In this document: piece by piece, positions 1 through 9,634 of the stretch
Numbering within the stretch: position 1 is the first letter of the stretch
Layout: the number at the start of each line of letters is the position of its first letter
DNA from: Thalassia testudinum
Taxonomy: Eukaryota > Streptophyta > Magnoliopsida > Alismatales > Hydrocharitaceae
DNA: 64,000 nucleotides
Assembly: GCA_037157565.1 (NCBI GenBank)
Contig: JAZHRO010000054.1
Coordinates: 19,141,501-19,205,500 of the forward strand
Direction of reading: 5' to 3'
Made by a program: the position numbers and the translations under genes
Notes under the pieces: model-generated
The model's input: the letters and a program-made list of their open reading frames with translations, nothing else
Databases searched by the model: none
What the model was told of the DNA's origin: nothing

Positions 1-82
1 TCATTGGATGACTGGATCTTGGGATCAGTCGAGTCGGTCCGATTCTCGTGTCTTGTAGGAATTCGGGAACCAGGTCATAACA
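1..82 (+). mobile_element. LTR-A copy 0, 3' terminus only
   Basis: These bases match the last 80 or so bases of the long LTR family described at 14365, 25411 and 33700: a 'ggatcttgggatcagtcgag' block, then a terminus reading ggtcataaca. Right after the end the sequence jumps back to the middle of the same LTR family (from 83). The LTR therefore looks inserted into another copy of itself, with cttgg at 83-87 as the likely right target duplication. The left end lies outside the window. Confidence 0.75.
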
Positions 83-1140
83 CTTGGATTGAGGCTCCGG
101 GTTAGGATTTTCCACTCTACATCGACTCCTGTTGGCCCTCTCGTACGCGGTATCGAGGCATCCTACTAGTGTAGGGAGGGAGCTAACCACCCTACGGGAC
201 CCAGGGTTCAGCTTGCCACTCTACACCGACTTTGTTAGGCCCTCTGGGCAAATTGGGGTAGTCGAACGAGGGTACGCTGACTATACTGGGGCGAGACCCC
301 TGTTTGGTTCTGAGGGGCGAGACCGCTGTTCTGAGAGGACAAGGCCCTATACTATTCCGTGCTGTACTTTGGGCGTATCAGCTAGCGGAAATGACTGACC
401 ACGTGTCAGTGCGGGGTAGCTACCCGTGCGCTTATCTTGCGTGTCGTAGTCACCGTTACGTCTCAACAGTGACATCGGGGTGGTTGACTGGGTGTAGTAC
501 TACCACGGGGCACTCTCCCAACTAGGAGTGCACCACGTGTACCTTCTACTTTACGGAAAAGACTGCAATCAAGATCGTTCCTACGAGGAACATGCAAGAT
601 CAAGAAATACCTGGATACTTTGGGAAATAGATGAATCAAAAACACATAAATGAGATAAATAGAAAAGAGAAATAAATCTGTTATTTTTACTGTACTTGTA
701 CTTAAATAATATTGACACCACTCTACTCAACGTTCGCTGACTCTGTCTCTTCATAACACTGTTCAAAACCAGAAGTTGAACAGCCTAAGTTTCCGACTGC
801 GGAGGGTGCTGGCCCAGCCGAGCCCAGCCGTTGTCGTTCCTTTAGCACTTTATTTTTCTCTACTGTTGTAGTAAGTAATGGACACATAGTTTAATGTTCC
901 AGTCACTTCTGTTTCCTTTACGTTTTCTGTTGTTGTTGTGGTAGCATGTACTACGTGTTGAGACTGTTGTTCTATCTTCTTTATTGTTTCGTACTTTTCT
1001 TCTACTTAGCTATATTGCATGTGTGAATGTGGTTTATTTTTCCTGCTTTCGGCCATTTCTTGTTGGATGACTAGGTCTTGGGATTAGTCGAGGCGAGCCG
1101 GTCTCGGATCTTGTAGGGATCCAGGAACCGGGTCGTAACA
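83..1140 (+). mobile_element. LTR-A copy 1, 3' part, interrupted by copy 0
   Basis: From 83 the sequence lines up with the middle of the copy at 14365-17034 (there 'ggttgagacccggggttagg' near 15990) and runs colinearly to the terminus ggtcgtaaca at 1131-1140. It includes the mini-hairpin block near 287-347. The join at 82/83 is explained by nesting of copy 0. The bases after the end (tcttg) would be the right target duplication; the left one is outside the window. It is non-coding: open frames here do not correspond between copies. The following DNA is CACTA interior, so this LTR probably landed in the CACTA element. Confidence 0.75.
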
Positions 1141-1545
1141 TCTTGCTACTCTATCTGCATAAACATTAATCATATTCATTATATATTTTTAAAGTAATAA
1201 TAAACTTTAAAACATATAAGTAATTTACTTCTTAAAGATATATGATTTATTACCTAAACTTGAGCCTGCTACTGAGGGGTCGACATGAACTGGGGACGTA
1301 CTCTCCACCATCTCATCCTCTGCCTCCTAGCCCTCCTCCTCTCCTGCCTCCTCCTCCCCCTCCTCATCTGATCCTCCATAATCTGGATCATCCTCTACTC
1401 GGTCTGGCAAGGTCTGAGCAATCACCTTCCTCTTTCCCTTCCCCCTGGATGTAGTAAACGTGTCATCTCCCCGAGTCGTACGAAACGTGACTGAGGGGGT
1501 GGCTGAACTTGCTGTCGAAGGGGTGACTGAGCATGAGGAGACGAA

Positions 1546-1996
1546 TCATCCTGTGACTGAACCTTTTCTATTGGATTTTTTCTTAAACAACTTCATTTGT
1601 AACACATAAAAAATGCAATAACCTTCAGTTTTCTTAAGCTTACGAATCTGTTTCCTTGCCTCATACCATGCAGCCAGAAAACCATTAGGGTTATTCAACA
1701 GCTCAGCAATAAACTGAAGTATTTCTGTCATGAATTTAGCACTAGCTCTATTCATAACCTTCAGTTGAAACATCTTTAACAAAAATGACAACTTTGACAT
1801 TTTCCTAACACCGGGAGGAATAGCATCCTCAGCCGCCTTAACAGCATCATAGAGCGGATCTTCCCCGTCTATATTTATATCCTCTCATTCTCTCACCTCG
1901 TTCAACATTTCTTCTATTTCTTCACCTCCGCTATCAGCTATGTTCTCGTCGATCTCTTGGTCAACAGTGTTCTCATTATCATTTTCGCGCATTCAC
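1546..1996 (-). pseudogene. TNP2-like CACTA transposase fragment
   Basis: Reading the minus strand, an acidic lead (around ENDNENTVDQEIDEN) is followed by DPLYDAVKAAEDAIPPGVRK, then MSKLSFLLKMFQLKVMNR and a segment ending WYEARKQIRKL. This order (acidic stretch, 'PLY.G/D', 'K.S.L...FH.K..NR.S...F...L', 'YEAKK') is the signature just ahead of the catalytic part of plant TNP2/transposase_21 proteins. An in-frame TGA lies near 1895, before DPLYDAV. Similarity stops after KQIRKL. The catalytic DDE part is absent, so this is a broken remnant. Downstream (1240-1540, minus) an acidic, glycine-rich frame may be another exon or chance. The assignment rests on remembered family motifs, not a search. 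Confidence 0.55.
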
Positions 1997-2330
1997 AACT
2001 CCGATTCAACCGCCGACTCGCCCTAACGCCCTCCGTCTTCCACCTCGTCGGTATACCTTCGGTGAGCCCTAGCGGCTTCCACACTTGCCTAAACACGTTG
2101 CTTCCACGCTCCACACCTCCGCCTCATCACAACAACCAAAAGCCCTCACTCATTGAGAGCTATTGGTCCCCCTACAGTGCCATCGAACACACCTACCTTC
2201 ACACGCACAGTTTGCCTTCGTCAGCCTTCATCACTCATGCCTATGCCATGCCGACCCTCTCAGCAGTTCACCGTGCTCCGACGATCGTTCCTGAATATTT
2301 TGACACGGCAAAAAGGTCTTTTTGATTAGT

Positions 2331-3100
2331 TCAGGTACTGACCCTCATTACAATTAACACGTAAGCTTTGAGCAAAGCTTGAAGATGCTCCAGCACCTGC
2401 AGGTTCCAGGAGTCGTCCCCAGTTCTCGCGGAATTGATCCAGGAGTTTGAGTGGACTAGCAATTGGAGCCTTTGACCTCCATCTTGCGCAAATTGGACAA
2501 AGAAGCATCTGCAGCTGAACGCAGAGGAAGAGAGGTGGGATTAGTCCCACCTCGGAAGCTGAAGAGTGCCCGCACTCACATAAATTGAATTTGTCACTAT
2601 GCCTTATCGCCTCAGCACGCATAGGGGGTGAGGTCCCCTCATGCGCCTCGCCCGCGACACCTTGCACGCGGGTCCGGTCAATCCGATAACCCGCCTACCT
2701 AAGTACTCTTTGCTCACCACCCATGCTGATGAGCCTGGTCCCGAGTGCGCTCTACCCGAATACCCGATTACCCGAGGCCTTGGGAAGGTGAAGGAGAAGA
2801 AACCCAGAGATAGGAAAGAAATTTTACGCGGGGTAGGGGAGGGTTTTGCTCTCTGGGAATTTGGCTAACACTTAGCCAAAATCTGAAGACACATCCCCCT
2901 TTGTGTGAAGAAGAAGAGTAAGAAGAGCAGAGAAAGAAAAAGAAGGAAGAGAGAGCAGCAAAAGGAGAGGAAGAGAAGAAGAGCCACAGTAGAAGAAGAC
3001 CAGAGAAAGAGGGAGATGAAAGAAGAAGAAGAAATAAGAGAAAAAGCACGGATCATCAAATGTTTAAGACGTCTGATTGAATATTCAGATGGCTGATTTG
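2331..3100. other. unassigned stretch with hairpin and purine tract
   Basis: No gene is recognised. It contains the plant-repeat-like phrase ggattagtcccacctcgg near 2540, an inverted repeat with 9-bp arms (tttggctaa 2860-2868 and ttagccaaa 2872-2880, 3-base spacer), and a purine-only-biased tract (2905-3050, AGAAGAAGAG-like). Open frames across the purine tract are compositional. It may be a separate insertion inside the CACTA element, but no boundaries could be fixed. Confidence 0.4.
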
Positions 3101-3439
3101 AGATTATTTCATATATAACTATTGAGTTCCTTTCGCCATTATTATCAAGAGTAATTGGTGATTCAAATCACCATTTTACTCCTTTTTTTTTGCAGTCTGA
3201 TACTTGATCTTATTGATACATTATTCTGAATCAATTTCTGATTATAAATTTCTATCTCTATTATTTTAAATTGCAATTTTGAGAATTGAATTCCTACTTA
3301 TCCCCAGCAAATGACCTCGAACTTTTTTGAGTATAAATTTTATCTGTTTTTCGCGAGATTTCAACTATACTACAATGCAACGATTTAAAACCTGATTTCG
3401 AGCGAGCAACACTTGCATATCAAAATAATACTCATAATA

Positions 3440-3547
3440 AAAGTGGGCACACCCCACATTAAATTTCATTCAATCAAACAAGTGTGCACACCCCACATTC
3501 ACAATAAATCATACAACAAATAACATTATGTGAGCATACCCCACATC
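3440..3547 (+). repeat. three spaced copies of a GTGNGCACACCCCACAT motif
   Basis: The motif occurs as gtgggcacaccccacat, gtgtgcacaccccacat and gtgagcataccccacat at roughly 3442, 3482 and 3530, separated by AT-rich DNA. Each copy is partly self-complementary (GTGGG...CCCAC). The function is unknown; it lies in CACTA interior DNA. Confidence 0.6.
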
Positions 3548-3734
3548 GAATATAGTCTTAAAATATCATAAAAACAAATTTAAAGACATGAAATTATACC
3601 TCCGATGTATTGTAGCTTTTGAGCGTGACCGAGCATGACCGTCACCAACAACCTATAAATTCAATAATGCAAAATAAATTAAATAATCAATCATCATGTT
3701 ATTAATAACTTAACATTTTAATTCGATATAATTA

Positions 3735-4440
3735 GGAAAGGAAGATGAGAAGGAGATGAAGAGGAGGGTGGCAGTAAGGAGGAGAGGAGGATGGGGGAAG
3801 GCATAGTAGCAGGAAGAAGAGGAGAAGGACGAGGGGGATGGCAGGCGAAGGAGGAGGGAGGGCAGGTGCATTCCCTGCAAGATGAGGAGGGAGGCAAGGA
3901 GGAGAGGTGGAGGAAGGGTTGGGGAGGAGGAGGGAGGCAGCAGGAGGAGGTTGGGCAGGAAGTGGAGGCTGTTGGAGGAATAAGGGAGGATGAGAGCGAC
4001 GGTAGGAGGGGGAGGAGGAGGAGGGGGGGGTGTCGGTTTGGAGGAGGGGGAGGGGCGGCAAGGTGGAGGAGGCCGGTTGGAGTAGGGCAGGGTGGCGGAG
4101 GAGGTCGATAGGAGGGGTTAGGGAGGTCGAGGAGGATGGCAGGAGGGGAAGGAGGAGGAGGAGGGGGTCGGGGAGGAGGGGTGGTTGGAGGAGGGCACAG
4201 TGAAGGAGGAGGCCGGCAGGAGGGGGTCGGGGGTGGAGGAGGATGCGGACAGGAGGGATCATGGAGGAAGAGGAGGATGGCAGGAGGGGGAGGAGGGGGT
4301 TGGGGAGGAGGAGGGGGCTGCAGGAGGCGAGGTGACGAGGGCAGGAGGAGGAGAATACCGGCGCGGAGGAGGAGGGTGCGAGGATGACGAAGATGAGGAG
4401 GAGGAGGATAAGGAGGAGTTACCTGAGGAGGAGTAGGGGC
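3735..4440 (+). repeat. GGA/GGAGGA-rich minisatellite
   Basis: About 700 bases of G/A-rich sequence are built from degenerate ggaggagg and gatggcaggagg units. The opposite strand gives long proline/leucine-rich open frames, which are by-products of the CCT repeat. It lies between the CACTA subterminal repeats and the transposase remnant. The G runs could form G-quadruplexes on the plus strand, which is an inference from composition. Confidence 0.8.
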
Positions 4441-4546
4441 GTTGACAAGGAGCTCCAGCGGCAAGGGTTTAGAGAGGGGGTGGCTCCTCTGAAAGTGTGA
4501 TGGGGGAGGAGAGGGCTCTAGACAGGAATATGTTTAACAATCCTTT

Positions 4547-5336
4547 GACGTCGGTTATATCAGTAACCGACGAAAAAGGATAAATTAAAAGCTCCCCCCC
4601 ATCACGCCCAAATTTTGGCTGAAAATTTTAATCGCCTGCTTAACCGACATTTACTATCGGGTATAAAAGAAACCGCCGTAAATGGTAAATTACGTCTCCC
4701 CTCCATCGCGCCCAAACATTTCGTGGAAAATTTAAACCGACATTTTGCCGTCGTTTATTCATATAACCGATGGTAAAGAGTAAACTATAGGACGTCTAGA
4801 ATAAATGTCAGATGTCTAACACAAAGATCATTTCCTTCCTGTTTTTACAAGATCGAAACAAGGTTCTAGATAAGTTGCCCAAACGACAGGTCAAAAGTCT
4901 AATAATATGTCTGACGTTTGGATAGAGAAATCACTGTGGAAATAGATTTAGTGCAGAAAAATACATTACTTTGTCATTGCATATTACACTAACTGTTGGC
5001 AAACATATATTTCCCATCAGTCTCTAGAGCAACGGTGAATATTAATGACAACCGCACGTCGAATCGCTTTTATTAAATCTGCAGTTGGTCGAGTACAGGC
5101 CTTTGCCGTCGCTTACTTTAATAAGCGACGGTAAAACTTATTTGTCGTCGGTTACTAAACTGACGACGAATATTAATGGCAACCGCGCACCAAATCGCTT
5201 TTCTTCAACAAGCAGTTGGTTGAGTATAGGCCTTCACCGTCGCTTAGTTAAGTAAGCGACGACAAAAAATTTATTGCTGTCAGTTTTATTGACCAACGGC
5301 AATTAACTGACGACATATCTCATTTTTCTAGTAGTG
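4547..5336 (-). repeat. CACTA subterminal repeats and terminal inverted repeat
   Basis: Repeated short motifs of the type tgacgtcggtta, taaccgacg, gccgtcgcttac and taagcgacgg occur in both orientations, often as facing pairs (for example the pair around 5107-5133). The array ends in the CACTA terminus at 5321-5336. Subterminal arrays of this kind are the usual binding sites for the element-encoded TNPA-type protein, which is known for the superfamily and not shown here. Confidence 0.7.
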
Positions 5337-5664
5337 CAGCCCTAGTGGGTTTTCCTTTTTTGTTTTGCAGTAGCGTGACTTATTTCCTTCCATTGTCGTG
5401 AGTATCCATGCCTGAGACTAGTAGTTCTATTTCTGCCTTTTCTTTGTGATTGTGATGGCTAACTTGAAAACTTTGCTACTCTCCTGTGACGCTTTTTATG
5501 TTTACAGCCTACCATTTAGCTTTCTGTCTTTTAATTTTGTCCTAGCTATGTTGCATGTGTGGAATGATTTACTTTTTGGTATATTCTAGATGGACGACTG
5601 AGTCTTCGGTTAGTCGAGGCGATCTAATCTGTGTTTCACGTAGAGCCAGGTTCAGGTCGTAACA
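5337..5664 (+). mobile_element. LTR-A fragment (outer copy), 3' end
   Basis: Immediately right of the CACTA end the sequence resumes as LTR-A tail: the pyrimidine-rich stretch, 'gctatgttgcatgtgtgg', 'gatggacgactgagtcttcgg' (compare 16975 and 28030), and the terminus ggtcgtaaca ending at 5664. It is more diverged than the other copies. Its left part must lie beyond the CACTA element, outside the window. The next bases (aggtt) would be its right target duplication. Confidence 0.7.
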
Positions 5665-5760
5665 AGGTTTATAGAAGTCTTAGTTATAGATATTTCCTTC
5701 TTTTACGTAGAAGTTACAATGCTTACATAAATTTTCTATGTCATACAAACTATAGATTTT

Positions 5761-6121
5761 ATGGACTCTTCATCTCAAGGATCATCGAAAGGTCCACATG
5801 TCAGGTGTTGCAGCCATCTTCCAGCTGTAGTAAGGACATCCAATAAACCATGGAGTAAAGGGCAATAGTTCTACACATGCAAATTATGGAAGCTGCAATT
5901 ACTTTGATTGGGTAGATCAGTCCTACAAAAATGCAATGAAATATGAGATGGAAGAAATTAGAGACAAGCAATTGCAAAAATTAGTAAACAAAATTTCTAT
6001 GATGAAAGAGAAGATGAATGAGTTATCAGATGTGAAGATGTTTATGAAGGAGTTGAGACTCTACTCCAAAGTGCAGATCATGTTTTTAACCTTTCAAATT
6101 ACACTAAAGATGTACATGTGA
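5761..6121 (+). pseudogene. GRF-type zinc-finger protein remnant (At4g04775-like)
   Basis: Frame 1 from the ATG at 5761 gives SSKGPHVRCCSHLPAVVRTS then SNKPWSKGQ, an in-frame TAG, and FYTC. After a one-base frame change the reading continues as GSCNYFDWVDQSY and then a charged, probably coiled-coil tail (MKYEMEEIRDKQLQKL...) to a stop at 6119-6121. The order Cys...A.VRTS...GR/Q-FY.C...C.YF.WVD is that of the plant GRF zinc finger (PF06839), whose coiled-coil tails are typical of the At4g04775-like group. One stop and one frameshift make it a pseudogene. Such genes are often transposon-associated. Its neighbour is a MULE transposase remnant on the opposite strand. Confidence 0.65.
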
Positions 6122-7488
6122 AGGGATAAGAAATTGAGATGGGAATTAAAGAATTTGCTTATGATTAGTGAACTCAAGATTACATGTATACAATCAGTCC
6201 TGTTACTTAGTTCTAGTTCACCTGTAGACATCTTGTTGCTTAAATCAAGTATGGAATGATAGTCAAATTCACACCTTTGATATCTATATAACCTAATGCT
6301 AGAGTAAAGACAACATTTTTTATTTTTTTTCCTATTTCATTATTAGATCTTATACCTTTCCTACTTCTATCAATATGAAGAGATGTAGGTTTCTTCACGA
6401 ATAGATCAACTCTATGGTAGCAAACTTTAGAAGACAACTATAATCAAGTACAAACTCCATGGTAACAACTATAATCATGGTAGCAAACTCCATGATAACA
6501 AGCTTATATCAGGTGGGGTCTACTAACTTAAAGACAAACAATTCAGGTACTTAAATGGAAGAAGATTATTTACCTTCATTTGACCTCCCCAAAGGACAAG
6601 CAAAGGTTTTGTACCATTCGCATTGTTTATCGCACTCTATCAAAAAAAGCAAGGAAGAAAAATTCAAATTCAAATCTTGACGAACATTAGTCAACTAAAA
6701 AGGGTAGGTTTATAAGAGAAATACATCAAAATATACTTTTGACCAATGAGAATTATCTTTAAGCCTTTCATGTGAGAAATTAACCTCATTAAACTTCACC
6801 TACAATCTTGATATAACTACACATGAAAGAAGTAATGACATCATGAGAAGCTACCATACTGACATAATAAGAGCTTCCTGTGGTGAGATCAAATCACCTC
6901 CCCGAAGAGCTTAAATTTCAAACTACATAATCAATAGCCATACTGACATACTGCCATACTGATAAACCACATATTCAAACCTCATACTAATATGAAACAA
7001 AATGTAAAGAAATATTTCACTAATAAACCTCATAATGACATACTGCCAAACATCCAAAGCTGCCAGCTAAGTCACAGATGGAACATATAAGAGTTTCTAA
7101 GCTAAACTATGAAAATGATAGCATGAAATCATTGTTTAACTATAACACTTTGTAAGTTAGACTATCAAAATGACAATATCAATTTCTTCATGTTGGTTGT
7201 GCTTTGTTGATCTATCCAATACTATCATCTATAAAATCATATCAAACTTGAATCAAATAATAATCAAGATAGTACATTTGGTTGGCAATATTATATGATA
7301 ATGTTTACTGTAATAAATTACCTGTGTAGAGTCTGAGTGTAACTCAACTTTGTACAATGCTAAAAATCCCAACCATACATCCTTCTGATCAAACCTATTT
7401 GAATTGAATGGAATTCCCATTTAGAAATATATAAAGCATAGTAAACATATAAATCAGGAAATGGGAAAGCCAATTACTCACCTGTTCA
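6122..7488. other. AT-rich DNA between GRF and MULE remnants
   Basis: No coding signature recognised on either strand. The stretch is AT-rich and could be MULE interior or the 3' region of the converging pseudogenes. Confidence 0.4.
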
Positions 7489-8540
7489 TCAGTTCAATTG
7501 GCTGATAGGCCCATTAGGCACCAAAATTAAATCAACCTTCTTTGGTCGTCCTCTCTTCTTGGTTGCTTCACATTCAGGTGGGTCTTTCTTCTTGTATTCT
7601 TTTATCTTCCACCTCCAATTGAGATACCACCAAAACACCAATTGAATGCAAATAAATAAAGTTGAAATAAATTAGAAGTTACATGTAAGCTTTAGAATGC
7701 AATTGATACCTGCACCCAGCAAGACTTGTATCAATTTCAGTAGCAGCCCTTGCACTTGATGTTGGTTGAGATGAGGGTTGAAATGAGGCTTGAGAAGCAT
7801 TTGATGGTTTTAGTGGTACTTTACACGTGTTTTTGTGATCCCCACGACCACTACACCTTGCACATTTGTGTTTTGACCTCCGACTTTATGCTTTCTCATC
7901 GTTACTACGAATTCTATTTTTTCTTGGCCTTCTCAAAGGCCTTTGAGAATTTGGAGCCTTCACAATATATGAGAGTTCAACCTTATGCCATTGTTCTTTA
8001 CCGGGCATTGGAACAATTCATTCTTTATAAGCCAACTAGTAAGTACTAATCTTGTAGTAATGGCTAACATAATTCTTTCATTTGAGGCCTCTAATGCTAC
8101 CAATGGCTATCGTAGCTTGTGTACATGGAAAATCATTTATTTGCCACTTTTCACAAGAGCAATGCCTTTCATTGAGCCTCACAATGAATCTCTTTAATGT
8201 ACACTCAATCTCGACATTATTGTTATCCGACCGCCTCACAATAAACCCTTGTAAATCCCCTCAAACATTTTTAATGTGCTCCATGGTAGTTGGAAGCAAA
8301 ATACCTCTCTATTGGGATACCTTTTTCATTCGATCATCCATCATAGTCATCATATTTTGTCTAATACAATAAATTAACTCACAAATAGGGAGTTGCCTCC
8401 CATCAGAAATCCATGAATTGAACTACTCACTCAAGTTGTTTCTCAAATAATTGCAATTCGCAGCAGTACTAAAAGTGTGCCTAGCCCACTTCTCCTTCAT
8501 GCTATTAATCAGGATTCTGCGACATGTAATCAAACAATCA
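7489..8540 (-). pseudogene. MULE (Mutator-like) transposase, C-terminal part
   Basis: Minus-strand reading gives, in order: MKEKWARHTFSTAANCNYLRNN (typical region after the catalytic domain), DGRQLPICELIYCIRQNMMT, RGILLPTTMEHI, a SWIM finger (FIVRLNERHCSCEKWQINDFPC, with the usual final His replaced by Gln), a zinc-knuckle-like KCARCSGRGDHKNTC, and a C-terminus with KKRGRPKKVDLILVPNGPIS and a stop at 7489. An intron is likely between about 7605 and 7710, joining the knuckle exon to the RGRPKK exon. At least three in-frame stops are present, two where Trp is expected. A frameshift or gap lies between the SWIM finger and the knuckle. The catalytic DDE part upstream is missing. Confidence 0.7.
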
Positions 8541-9634
8541 CAATAAAGTGCTGTTGTCAGGTTTTTATCCCTGGCAACGACGCAAAAAATATGATGGTTC
8601 GACTACCGATTCATACAAAAATGGGTCGTTGTAGTATATGTCACAAATACAAACCGTTGTCGCATCAATTTTATTTATTTACTTAATTTTTACAGGTTTA
8701 ATTTAAGTTGTTCATTGGGAGGCAGTGATTGATATACATCACTCTCTAAGTCCAATATTATTCTTTAATTCCAAAAAGATTGATTTTATATACAAGAATG
8801 AATGAATCAAATAATCAAATAATGAAACAATTATATACAAAATAATGAATTACAAATAATTAAAATGCATGAAAATAATTATATATAAACAAGCATAAAA
8901 AACTATAATTAAATACTTTATATTATTTATTTACAACTTATATTAGTAATACATATGTTTATATACAGTAATTAGTAATAATATATTGTATACTAACTTA
9001 ACTTAATATAATAACATATACAGTAATATATAATGTATGTACAGCGACATATATAATTGTCTCTAAATCTTAGAAAAATTATTTACGTAAGCTAAGGTAA
9101 ATAATAGGATATATACTGATGATTATTCTATTGATAGTGACGAACACATATGTCACTAAAGATATTCTTTATTTATATACATATATATAGCTTAAACATC
9201 TACTCTACGTATACCCATATACTATTTACATTTATACTATATATTATATATCTATACTATATATATATATACTATATACATTATGAGTATACATACATAC
9301 ATACATATATATGTATATATATTATACTTACATATATACACACTCACACATAGGCACAAGGCCTCTTTTCTTCTCCTCTTCTTTTACTTAGTTTCTTCTT
9401 CTTCTCCTTAACACTTGTTTTAGCTCTCCCTCTCATCTTGTTTAATCCTTGATTACTGTTTATTTAATCAAAAATTATGTTTTTAATTGTGGGCAGCTTT
9501 TTCAAGGGATACACAGTACCAATTAAGGGTGGGTTAGACCTCTACTAAGAGCCATCCTAATTCGTTAATTAGGCCTCCTAATTCTGATTTAAGCTCCTTA
9601 ATGGACCCAATTAGGCCCACACATAGTGCATGAC
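8541..9634. other. AT-rich DNA with microsatellite
   Basis: No gene seen. 8560-8690 has imperfect facing motifs (aacgacgcaa, gttgtcgca) reminiscent of subterminal transposon repeats, without a terminus. 9165-9345 is a TA/TACA-rich microsatellite (atatatac, catacatacatac). The remainder is plain AT-rich sequence up to the target duplication atgac at 9630-9634. Confidence 0.5.

Larger units (their letters stand above)
1141..5336 (-). mobile_element. CACTA (En/Spm-type) DNA transposon, one end and part of the interior
   Basis: The right end reads as a CACTA terminus: the reverse complement of 5321-5336 starts CACTACTAGAAAAATG. About 0.8 kb next to it is packed with GACGAC/CCGTCG-type subterminal repeats. 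A minus-strand TNP2-like transposase fragment lies at 1546-1996. Together these indicate an element whose transposase reads leftwards from the end at 5336. The other end is not in the window. The interior is heavily altered: a GGA-rich minisatellite, a purine tract, and a stretch around 2340-2860 that I cannot assign and that may be a further insertion. Right flank cag (5337-5339) is the expected 3-bp target duplication, but its partner cannot be seen. Confidence 0.65.

Noticed and set aside
1957..2325. 122-codon plus-strand open frame
   Set aside because: It lies over the upstream side of the minus-strand transposase remnant and shows no family motif.
3718..4464. 248-codon proline/leucine-rich open frame on the minus strand
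   Set aside because: It is the shadow of the GGA/CCT minisatellite; no signal peptide, domain or codon structure beyond the repeat.
9150..9353. 67-codon Tyr/Ile-rich frame
   Set aside because: Translation of a TA/TACA microsatellite.
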